Assembly (NCBI GenBank): GCA_950295325.1
Contig: OX485809.1
Coordinates: 1,178,001 to 1,242,000 of the forward strand
Length of the DNA stretch: 64,000 nt
Direction: 5' to 3'
Source of the DNA: Polytrichum commune
Taxonomy: Eukaryota; Streptophyta; Polytrichopsida; Polytrichales; Polytrichaceae
The translations under genes and the position numbers were made by a program. Shown here one piece after another: positions 21,979 to 33,100 of the stretch. The notes below the pieces were generated by a model. The model was not told where the DNA came from and made no database searches. It worked only from the letters and a program-made list of their open reading frames with translations. The stretch's first letter is position 1, and the number at the start of each line of letters is the position of its first letter.

Positions 21979-24900
21979 TCACTTTGAAGCCTCCCCATTC
22001 ATTAGTAGCTCAATCTCTTCCAGTGATCGGCCTTTGGTTTCAATGATATAACTGTTTGCAAATGCTATAGCTAATACTGAAACAACTCCAAAGCTTGTGT
22101 ACACCATCTGAAGCCCAAATCGCTGAACGAGCTCAAGGAAGAACAATCCAATGCCAAAGTTGCAAACCTGTTTAACAAGACATTGAATAAAGTAGGCTTA
22201 GTCCCTAGAATTTGAATTTCAGTACTCTTATTTTTGACTTACATCTGCTTCATGTCAATCTGCACTCTTGACATATAAGTAATCAGGAGGTAACAAGCCA
22301 GCCACACAATAAGCATACAGCTGGGTTTCACAGATTCACTTACTTTTGCTTACAGTTACAAGAAGTTTGTAAGAACATAGAAGTGTATATTAAGTTTAAG
22401 GACAGTGGGTGCAATAGTCAATGTGACTTTTTGTGAGGAGTTGGTGCCCTATAATGTTCCATTGGTTGTTTTCCACACAAAATCAGAATTTCTTCCTGTT
22501 TATGGTGCACCTCTTGCCATGCCAAAGTAAATTTGACCCTCAATGAGCTGATATGGAATATTCTTTGTTCAAACCTCCACACCATCTCCAAGAATGCACC
22601 AAAAACTTACCAAGTATGGAAGGTGTTGTATGCAAAACAACCACCTCCCGAAGTCATGTTCAGTTAGAAGATAATATTAATGCATGGCAGAAGCAAGAGC
22701 ACAAAAAGTAGGGTGAACATAGTACCCAATGCATACAAAGGCTCACTGCCATTGTTTTTGCACGCAATCTAGTTGTGCATAATTCAGGTATAATCAAAGC
22801 CGTAACTGGTCCTGCTCCTAATGCAAATGTAAATACGTACCTGCAAGTCCACATCACAAAAGGTTTAGCACTCTTGTTAGTTGAAAATATCAAAGACTCA
22901 CAAGTGCCTTTTGGAGTTTTATGTAATTATCCAAAAAAACCATGTCGCATCTGAACTAAACAATATATCTCACGATATGAAATCTCTTTGAGACTTCTTC
23001 AATTTGTTATTTGGAAGAAGTGATCCAAGAGCAGGGATCGTACAAGAGCGTTCCTCCAACAGAAAGCAAATGTGCCAAGTCTGGGTTGCCAGGCATTTCC
23101 AACGCTGCCACCAGTAGTGCCATAGAGATTGCCTGTGCAAGTCAATGCAACACCCATACAAGGCTTTTCAACTGATGTCACCATTCATAAAAACAAAGGG
23201 AGAAAATTGAAAATACATTAGAGTTATCCTATAACCCAACAGTAATTTTGGTCAGGATGTGATTGTTTTGCTTACAACACCTTCCATGTTCATGAGCTTT
23301 TGGTGCATGGTCAGAGGTAGAGTGAATGTTTGCACAACGAACATTCTATATCAGTTCATTGAGGATCAAAGTCATTTTGGCATGCCAAATGGTGCTAAAA
23401 TGAGTTTGGCTCTCGATGTGCCAAAATAGGTGGATCCATTTGGAAATAAACACTACCTCTAAGCATGCACAAGTGGCAAGAAATTAGTGATTATGCATGC
23501 AAAACAACCACTGTGACTTTATAGGGGACCAACTGCCGACAAAAAGCCCCATGGAGTTGAAAGATAACTCCCTTGATTTATGTGAATCAGATTACTCAGA
23601 ACACATACCATTCCTCCATAGCTACCCATAAGAAGCTTGCGCCGCCCTTGGTTGTCCATGAGTGACAACGCAACGACAGCTCCTGAATGCACCCAAAAAC
23701 TAAGGTTATAAACCCTGCTCTTTGTGCTATTTTTTGTTAGTGGGAACCCTGTAGGTTGAACATGTCAGGTTAATTTCTGTTGCTTTATTCATGTATGATT
23801 AAAAAAAAAAAAAAAAAAAAAACTTGCTAAAAGGTTCATACCTATGAGGTTAGCAACGCCTACAGCAGCACTTGCAGCTATACCATTTGTGATGCCGGCA
23901 TCTCGAAACGTCAATGATGAAAAGTAGAGTACACCATTGATTCCAGCAAACTGTTGCAAAGCAAATAACGCACTTCCAATTGCAGCCACTGCATTGAACA
24001 CAAAGTAGAATCAGGACGAACCTCCGCGTGTTTCAAGTCAAATTATTAAAGAAAAAGGAAACAAAAAACAGTTATAGGCTCCATAGACAAAAAGAAGAGA
24101 AGTGTCTAAGGTAGAGCATGCAGAAACCAACACCTCACCCAAAACCAACACCCTAAAATCTTGCACAATAAGTACATGATGAATCTAAGAATGTCCACCA
24201 CCTTAACATCAGGCTCCTGTGTTGGGTTTGGGTCATCTATCAATATAACTTTGAACCTTTATAACTTTTGCATTTGAATTTCAGGTAAGACATACTTCGA
24301 ATTGGTGCGTCAGAATCCCCTGTTTAACAATGATCATTTAAAACAAATTATCTAATAATAGCATCTCACCTTTAAAATATGGTGCCTGCACAAGCTCGGA
24401 CCAGGAGATATCATCCTCAGTACCCTCCCCCGTAGACCTCAGCTCCTCTAGCGCGACTTCAACTTCTGCCTTACCCCAAAGCTGTTCGATCAAATTTTGT
24501 GCCTCCTCCCATCTCCCCATCTGAATGTATAAGAAGTCGATTAGTAGATGCAAATGAGAATTTCAATACATAGTTTATCTGATCAGCTAGGGCTCATGAA
24601 GAGACCCATGTTGGACTGGTATATAGATGAATATATGGTATCACTACACAATAACATCAATAACGGTACTGAAGAACCTCTCCATCTGGTATCAAAATTG
24701 TCGTACCAGTCAAGTTTTGATACTTAATGGGTAGAATCACAGGATGAGAGAACCTTTGTATATTTGTGTCATTATTTAGGTCAATCCCATCCTAATGCAA
24801 TGTTGGTACTAAGGTAAATTACATATGTATATAGGTTCTTGGATGGTGTAGAGACCCAATGGTACCAAAAGAAAAATTAGCCTCAAATACCTGTAGCCTG

Positions 24901-27900
24901 TAAATGACAAAAAACAGGGTATCAAATAAATGTAAAAAATGATCACATATACACAAGCAAAATCAAAAAAAGATAACACCAGTCCACCAGTACAAGAGAC
25001 TACATACTTTGCTTAGCCATCGTGGACTCTCAACTGCAAATTGCATTCCAACCATAAGAGCCACTCCTGGTATTGTTGCCAACCACAGCATGGTTCGCCA
25101 CCTGCCGCCCAATCTTCAATGTCAACTTGGAACACAGCTATGACCTAATTTTAGTGCTGACTGCAATATGGAAAGAGCAGAACATCAGTCACTAGCTTCA
25201 ATGCTCAATTTCAATAAATTGTAACATGGGGGTTACTCCCTTGTAGAGATATGAACTACCTAAGATAAAGGGGGATTTTCAGGGAGGCTATGAAGTAATG
25301 CACATATTCAAGGGATTTAATGCATATTTGAAGCATACCATTGGAATATACCAGAATATATATTTTCAAGATGAGTTTCCAATACCTAAAACTTTCTAAT
25401 ACTTTTACAATTTTTACTTTGAAACATTGAATAGGACCCTCTCTTTTATCTCAGTACGTTTTCTAGTGGAACACCAGTTACCCCTGACTTGTAATTAGAT
25501 TGAAGTACATGGAAATCACAATTAACTCAAGTACAAAGAGAACAGCTGGTCCAACTAACCCTAATAGTATAATAGTTATCCAGTTTGCCAAGGCTCACCA
25601 ATGTGGATCTGTTTCAGCTGGAATTCCAATGAGGAGGGCTGCAATAATGCCAACACATGTTCCAATTTGGCAACAGCTCCCTAGTGCTCCTCTAAATTTT
25701 GTAGGCGCTACCTGAGTCAAATTTACATATCATGTACATATTTACCAGTTCCTATAGATGATGAAAGAACCAAAGGTAGAGGAGAATTGAAGCATATAAC
25801 ACAACAGCAGCTATATATTTTGGAGACAACAAATGATTGATCATATAGAACTAAACATTGTAACAGACAAAACCAGTACCTCTGAAATGTACATGGGCAC
25901 TAATCCGGTGTTCACTCCAATGCCTATTCCAACTAAAAAACGTCCAATGATCATGGTCTCCACTGATTGTGCGCTTGCACTGCAGATAGGAACATCAACA
26001 TAACTGAATTTCTTAGAAAGCGGGAAAATCCTGTCCATAGCATAGTAGTAGCTCAATACACATTGTATATGATGAAACTTGTCAAGAACAAGGCTGGGGA
26101 AGCATAAATACACATAGACGACCTTCCACTACCACATGGCTCGTAAATAAAGCATATTGAATTGAGGAAAGTCTTTCTTTCAAGAGAATTAAACAGAAGG
26201 ACAAATGATATTACTGAAGAAAACATAGAATTCTGACAAAGCACTTCATTTGATGCACATAAAGTAAGCGGGTCTAATTCTGTTACTTAACTTAAACAGA
26301 CACCTAATTGAGTGGTGGGTGGTTAGGTGCAGATCTAAGAACAGACACCAGAAAGCCATGCGTTTGAAGGAGATTGGACTACATGTTCAAAATTTGTTGA
26401 CCATTCTAGGCTCAATAGTCAACATAATGGGGGGGGGGAGGCTATGTGGCCTTCTTATGGCTCATGTCAGTGGATATTGATAATTCATAACAATTCGAGA
26501 TTAGCTCCAAATCTTTCTGGAATTGATCCTAGCTTCTCCAGATACATTTGTGGATGCACAGAAATTTCCACCTTCCGAGTAGTATAAGGTAGCACACAAC
26601 AAAAAGTGACCAGATAAGGCCCATCTATCTTAAGTTTGATCAGTTACCTCAGGGCAGCTCCTAGAATGAGGGGGATTGCATCAAGCTGGAACGTCCTCCG
26701 CCGACCAAGAGTATCTGCAAGCACACCTCCACCTACACTCCCTATGAAAGCACCCACCACAAAAATGCTGACTACAAAGCCTTCCATAATTGTATCTCCG
26801 TCAAATTTGAGCTCCCGCGCTATGGACTCCAGTGGACCATTCATCACACTGCAAAAGATGGTCACTACAGATGATTACCAAGTGACACAAAGTTTAGGTG
26901 GATGGGCCTATTACAGTTAATTCCATGAGATGTGGCCTCTTCTGATGTGCAACATCAATAAATCTAGGAGAAAACCCAATCAATTAGCAAATCTTGTTGA
27001 ATCCAATGCCAGAAGACTGAAGTTAAGGTGACTTAACCACAACTTGGGACAGAACGGTTACATAGGTGTGCCTAAAGTGGTTGGTGTTGAGCAAGTGATG
27101 AGCAGTGACTGTTTGGCAATGAGCTGTCATATCGATCCTTAGAGCAATATTAGAAGTGTTAGTTTAAGAGCATGTTGAACCATTTTGTATCCAAAAGTAG
27201 GTGTTTGAATAAGACATGCCTACCCTTATGTGCAGGTATTAACGGAAAACCAGCACCTAATGGGGAAGGGGGGGGGGGGGGGGTGGTACATTTGAACAGG
27301 TTATAGTTTCAATTTGCTAATTTTTTTTTAGAGAAAATCAGATCAAACAGCAGAATCCACTAATGAATGCAGGAAATGACAGTACACACCCAATGTGGTA
27401 GCCAAACATAAAATTGGCCATAGCTGCAGTCAAGACATGTGGAAGGGCTGGCAGCCAAGAGCTTTCGCCTCCTCCACCACCTGTAGACACAATCACATTT
27501 GAAGCAACACTTCCATGCACATCCTCTTGACTAGATGTACCTGGACACACATCCACAAACTCTCCCAGTATTCAGGGCTTTTGTTCTTCCAAGAAACAAC
27601 TCACAAAATTTGCTTTCACAAATGTCATCTTTTCCCTGGTAACAGATGCAAAATTTGGGATCGTAGTATTGTGCAAAATTCCAATTGTCCAAGTGAAGGA
27701 TCTCAAAGAGAATAAGATCTCAAATCGGTCTCTCTTAGGACTACAAGCTAGAAAAGTGTTAGCAATCCATTCAATAATCTCTATGTTGAGAACATGGAAG
27801 GACGACAAACGATAATTACTCTCCACATATCCATTACACAAATCAATTTCTCCCAGTATTCAGGGCTTTTATTTTTCCAGGAAACAACTCACAAAAATTC

Positions 27901-28868
27901 CTTACGCAAATGTGAACTTTTTCCTGGTGACAAACACAAAATTTGGGATCCTAACATTGCACAAAATTCTAATTTTCCAAGTAAAGGATCTCAAAGATGA
28001 TAAGATCTCAAATCCGTCTCTCTTCCGGTTCCAAGCTGGAACGTGCTGGCAATCCATTCAACAATCCCTATGTTGAGAATGCGGAAGGACGACAAATGAG
28101 AATTACTCTCCAAAAATCCATACACAAATCAATTTTCCCGGTATTCAGAACCTTTGTTCTTCCAAGAAATGACTTACAAAATTTCCTTTCACACATGTGA
28201 TCTTTCCCCTGGTAACAGAATTTTTTTTCGAGATCGTAGTATTGCGCAAAATCCCGGCCATCCAAGTGAGGGATCTCAGAGACAATAAGACCTCAAATCT
28301 GTCTCTACTCGATTTCCAAGCTAGAAAAGTGCTGGCAATCCATTCAATAATCTCTATGTTGAGAATCTGGAAGGACGACAATCAAGTTTTACTTTCCACA
28401 ACTCCATAAATTGAATTATCAATGACGATGCCACCGCCAAGGTGCCAACCTCCACACGAACGTGACTCGGCACAATGTAGGGTACTTTGATGACATTCAC
28501 AGTTGTAGAAATTGTGGACACATTCATCAAGATGGTAACCTACCTTCCTCGGGCACAACAGCAGACTCCTCCTCCTCCACTTTCGATTTCGCCAACATCA
28601 ACAATTTCGGAACCTCAGGGGGCATAGACACCGTGCGTAACCTCCGCCTCAGCCCATCGACTCTTCGATGCCCCCTGGCAACAACCACATGCTTCAATCG
28701 GTGCACATCGACTTGGTTCGGAGAATTCGAGAGCTCTGGCCATTGCCGCTGCATCCCCAACCCCAACCCCATCCTTGCCCTGCAAACCATCATCATCTTT
28801 GAGTTACTTGTGCTGAATCCCCAACTCCACCTCCAACTTCGATTACAAATCGGTCCTCTCTGAGTCAT
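21979..28868 (-). CDS. Plastidic glucose transporter 1-like sugar porter (MFS)
   Basis: Glucose carrier of the plastid inner envelope family, closest in wording to Arabidopsis 'probable plastidic glucose transporter 1'. Exons (minus) by hand: 28868-28544, 27540-27390, 26848-26648, 25979-25880, 25711-25599, 25101-25008, 24520-24370, 23988-23842, 23682-23609, 23132-23044, 22840-22726, 22167-21979. All splice GT-AG in phase, 582 aa. Motifs in order: WLPALPHVLTAAMANFMFGY (TM1), ADTLGRRRTF (sugar-porter GRR loop), GRFLVGIGIGVNTGLVPMY, SEVAPTKFRG, PHWWRTM, AVESPRWLSK, QQFAGINGVLYFSS (sugar site), DNQGRRKLL, GAGPVTALIIPEL, IETKGRSLEEIEL. Exon 1 (about 108 aa, Arg/Ser-rich, few acids early) is the probable transit peptide. 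It is inferred from a donor that restores frame; the true ATG may be one of the later methionines. Confidence 0.93.
22440..22660. mobile_element. MITE, family G, inverted fragment (transporter intron)
   Basis: Shares GGTGTTGTATGCAAAACAACCAC, CTCAATGAGCTG and CACACCATCTCCAAGAATGC blocks with the family G copies at 17866 and 23235. It lies in the last intron of the transporter gene. Boundaries approximate. Confidence 0.55.
23235..23572. mobile_element. MITE, family G, copy 2 (transporter intron)
   Basis: Same order of blocks as 17866-18165, including the internal palindrome TTTTGGCATGCCAAATGGTGC and a GATAACTCCC end. A 21-22-bp A run lies just downstream at about 23800-23822, between exons 9 and 8. 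Confidence 0.65.
26268..26632. repeat. R1 dispersed repeat, long form (transporter intron 3)
   Basis: Nearly collinear with 4304-4690. Ends GCGGGTCTAATTCTGTTACT and GTGACCAGATAAGGCCC, weakly inverted. Interrupted near 26428 by a G run. Confidence 0.7.
27561..28410. repeat. Three-unit tandem repeat, about 287 bp, in transporter intron 1
   Basis: Units begin near 27561, 27849 and 28133 with CCCAGTATTCAGGGCTTTTG or a variant. Each contains CCAAGAAACAACTCACAAAA, CCTGGTAACAGA, TCCAAGTGAAGGATCTCA, GCTAGAAAAGTG, CAATCCATTCAATAATCTC and TATGTTGAGAA. On the minus strand, units 1 and 3 are open in the same frame and read as the same protein (LNIEIIEWIA-TFLA, LRS-TW, FLEEQ), so the unit may derive from a coding sequence. 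The family was not recognised. Confidence 0.85.
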
Positions 28869-30189
28869 TCCTTGTTTGTGTGGTCTGCTTCTTCTTGGTG
28901 TTCGGAATTAGACCTCTGGAGTTCAATGTTTCAACAGATTCGTTGGATGGTGAAGCTCCAATGGAGGTGAGCACACATGTTTGTGCTCTCCAAGTCACGC
29001 GTGATAGCGGACAAGAATGGCCAGTGATGAGTTTAAGGAGTAAGGAAGGATTTGGGCGGGGCCACTCCTGCTTGTTAGATTGGTCGCTTTTCGCTTTTGC
29101 AGTCGTTGTTGCCTCTCTTCGCCAAGTGTCGCTTTTGTAATGGCGGCCCACTTGGTCTGCAATTTATAGTGGTTAGACTCGCGTAGGGAATAAAGTCCAC
29201 TGGCTAACTTATAACCTATGAGTTCCGAGTTGAAGAAGGCAAGCGCTTCCAAGATAGTTCATCAGGACCTGAGTATATCCAAATTAATATGAATCATGGC
29301 GGGGCTTCTTGGTTGTATTTGACAGATGTGAAGATCATAGTCCCCCGATGCAATGTCTGAATGTGTACGTAGTCCTAAGCCTAACAATATGACCTGATGG
29401 ACGACATCAAGCCACCAAATAAAGGTGCCTATTTCTCTGATGGAAGAATTTCCAGGTCGTTTTGGCTATCAAAAATTCGCCGAAGGTAGGTACACTCTAG
29501 ACGTCTAAAAGTGGAAACCTAATATGATGTAAGGTAAGCTTAATCATCTTCTGCACCATAACAGTAGTGAGTGAGGGCACTAACCTAGTTCATGTGTCGC
29601 AGGTTTTTCTCAAATTCTCAACCTTGTAAATAAAACATAACCCTCGATGCCGAAGTTCTCTATTTCTTCCCAATTCGTAATGACTTAAAGCTAATTTAAT
29701 ATAAGTATCTGAAGTTGAAAGTTGGCGCTACTGTTGCTAATTCTTACCATAGCTCCCGCACTTGCCGGACAAGCAAAAGGTTCGGAGAGCCAGCTCCCTG
29801 CCTCCAGGCTTTCCACCTGGCTCTGCCCTCGCTTCTTCTCTTTCGCATGCCATGCCATACCATGCAATACACCCTGAGTTACCTCCCTTCCTCCCCGTCC
29901 GCCACATGCAGCATCTCTACTCATGCATCATGATGCATCAGCCTTTGCATAATCATCCCTTCACATAGACATTTGCGTGTCAACTTAGCTTCATTTAACA
30001 TCCACTTCCAGCTCTCCGACTCGTGTACTTGCTCTCAATCTTGCTGCACCTGCTCGTGTGTGAGTCTCTATTGAATTTAATAGCAGTTCCGGATCCGCTT
30101 TGTGGATTTGAGAGAAAGAGAGAGAGCTGAGGTATGGAACTTAAGCTTACAGAGTGTTTTTGATGCTGCAGTAATTCCAAGGATTGGCC
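28869..30189. promoter_or_regulatory. Head-to-head promoter region of transporter (-) and dehydrogenase (+)
   Basis: About 1.3 kb between the two predicted start codons, noticeably more GC-rich near each gene. Near the dehydrogenase three RY-type CATGCA motifs cluster at 29861-29866, 29905-29910 and 29922-29928, the last inside CATGCATCATGATGCATCA. RY motifs are bound by B3 seed regulators (ABI3/FUS3/LEC2) in flowering plants. Short open frames here look like 5'UTR and have no recognisable domain. Confidence 0.55.
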
Positions 30190-33100
30190 ATGTCGTACTG
30201 GAAGGAGCCTCGGACATGGCTACAGAAGGCTGTAGGGTGGACTGTCTTCGCCATCTCTGTGGTTAGCTTTCCCTTTGCAGTGTTCGTCTCTTTCGCCTAC
30301 AACTTCACTCGGAGTTATGCGCCGTGGAGGAGGCGTCGAGTTGTGAAGGACAATGTGGTGATTGTCACGGGGGCGTCCTCTGGCATTGGGGAAGTAAGTT
30401 AAAGAACGTATGCCTGTCCTTCACATCTCTTTCTCATTTACTCCAAGACGCGTAATTCTGCCATGTGAAGCGGCATTTGGATGAGTTCTTTCACCAACAT
30501 CTGACTCGATATTAACGATACAAGAAGAGTCGTTGCATAAGAGTAAGGTGTTCCTGAATTTTCGTAATAGCTGCTCAATTGTTTTCTTGGAGAAGGTAGT
30601 ACAAGAGAGACAGATGACTCCAATGTTGCCCCCGACGTGAATTATGGTGCTGCTTCATCTTCGAGTTGGTCTAAGATTATATGTAATCCCGAAAATTAGA
30701 GGGCCCTGAAGACTACTGTCACTTTTCAATGGTGAACACCTTGTGTAAATCTGCCCTGTGATGCATTTGGAAGAGTTCTTGCAGAATCAATTGGACCGAT
30801 AGAAACACGGTTGAAGCACAGACCGATGTGGCATTAGAACAGGTGGTGCCAAATTTTAGTAGCAGCTGCTCAATTGACTTCTTAAATTAGGTGTTACAAG
30901 AGAGAGAGATGCGTCTGATGTTGCCACCGATGTCAAGTATGGTGTTGCTTCATCTTGGAGTTGGTCTAAGTCTACATGTAATCCTGAAACGTGCATCATG
31001 AGAATTAGACGCACCAAACACTACAGCCTTCTTTTGAAGGTGAAACACCTTGCAAGTGCAAGAGAGAGATGACTCCAATTTTGTCACCGACGAGGAATAT
31101 GGTGTTCCTTCATCTTCGAGTTGGACTAAGTCTATATGTAATCTTGAAACGTACGTTATGAGAATCATAAGTGAATCATAAGTCCCCCATAGGCTAATGC
31201 CTCCTTTCAAGATGAACACCTTCAACACACACAAAGCAGCCGGCTTGCACCTATCTATCTCCCCAAGGGCAAGTCCTTTGTGGTGGATTGAATTATCTGG
31301 TTCATCCGAATACCCCTATTATGATTGGGTGGATCAAAGGTGGTAGGGTGCACCAAAAATCAAGTGCTAGGAAGGTCACCCATCCGAGCACTATTCTGGC
31401 CTAAGCCTTAGACGGTTCAACCTTGGAGTTCCCATGGGATCCGGATTAAGGCCTTGGGTTTAAGCCACTTTTTAGAATGTGGACGATTACCTAGAGGGCA
31501 TTCGAGAATTTTCCGCAATTTGTGATGTTGTACTACGTCGTATATGACTGGGCTATGTCTGTTCTTTGTCTCAGGGCATAGCTTTGGAATATGCGAAGAG
31601 AGGCGCCAAGCTTGTGTTAGCTGCCAGGCGGGAGGAGAAATTGAAGGAGATAACAAAGAAGTGTAAGGCATGTGGCGCTCGGGATGCGGCTATCTGTCCT
31701 ACCGATGTTTCGAAACCCAAGGATTGCGAAAATCTCATCCAATTTGCTGTTGAAACTTTTGGTAGAGGTAAGTTAAGCAGATTGCTCAACGCTCAACCTG
31801 CAGGAAGTGTCAGGGTATCTTCCAATTACACTGCAATTTCAGCGCAGTTCAAGAAAGTATGATAAGATAAGCGGGCCTTACATGGATGCTTTTAGCGCTG
31901 CACCACTTCTCCAAGTATGTAAAACATATAAATAGTGCGAGATTATTGATAAATCCAAATCGTGGCTGTAGAGATTTTCCACATAATTTTTGTAGCTAAT
32001 ATGAGTATCTTATTGGTTATCACATTGAAGATTCTCGAGCCCATTAAATGGTCATATAGGTCCCCTCAATTATGTTCACTAGTGAGTCTAGAAAGGCTAA
32101 CAAATATTGAGCATGTAGTCCAATCTCTTTTAAACACATCTCCTTTTGATGTTCATTCTTTGATCCAGACCTAACCATGCACTACTCAAATATAAGTGTC
32201 TGATTAAGAAAAGTAACTGAGCAAGGCCCACATAACATAACCATGCTGGAAGCTTGAAATGAGGATCAAAAGTTCATCAGAAAGGTGAATGTCGTCGGTT
32301 GAGTCAATGACTTTTGTGTGGGAGCAGTGGATGTCCTGGTGAACAACGCAGGCAGCGCACAAATTTCGGCTCTTGAAGATTATGCGAATGCTGACAACTT
32401 TCGCAAGTCTGTGGTAAGTGCAACAGGCCAGTCATTTAAATAAATAAATAAATAAACCCAAGAAGCAGAACGATTGTTGGATCTGCCAGGTTGCTCTGAA
32501 GCTGAATCAACCTGGATGCTAATTCCACATCAATTGAAAAAAAAATTAAAAAAATCATGTTCTATCTATCAATTTCCAGAAATGGAGGAACTTAAGCAGC
32601 ATGTCAACCTTGTCAATTTCATGATAAGCATGAGTTATGATTTTCTCTGCATCCTTGTGGATGTGAAATCCTTTCATTAGTTTGCAAACGCTTGTCTTTT
32701 TCAGAAAATTGCACGTAACTAATGCAGATTCCTTGCAAGTGTACCTAAAGAGTTGATGGTGCAGGATGTCGATTTCTGGGGTAACATCTTGACAACAAAG
32801 TATGCTTTGGAACATTTGGGCCGGACCCGTGGGCAAGTTGTAGTCACATGCTCAGTTGGCGCTTTCGTGCCCTACCCCAAGCAATCTTTTTACAATGTAA
32901 GTCCTCACATTCACCAGCAGACATCAACATAAAGGTAGACAACCCTTATTTGGTTACTTTTTTCATTAGGACACCTATATATATGAGCAATATGTGCTTT
33001 GATGTGGCTACCAAAAAGACATATGTCTAAAAAAGAGATTGGATTCCGTGCTCAAAATATGATAACCATCCCAGGCTCAATAGTCAACATAATTGGGAGG

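Noticed and set aside
28869..29151. Overlapping open frames on both strands upstream of the transporter
   Set aside because: Likely promoter or 5'UTR; neither strand shows a recognisable domain or a needed splice junction.
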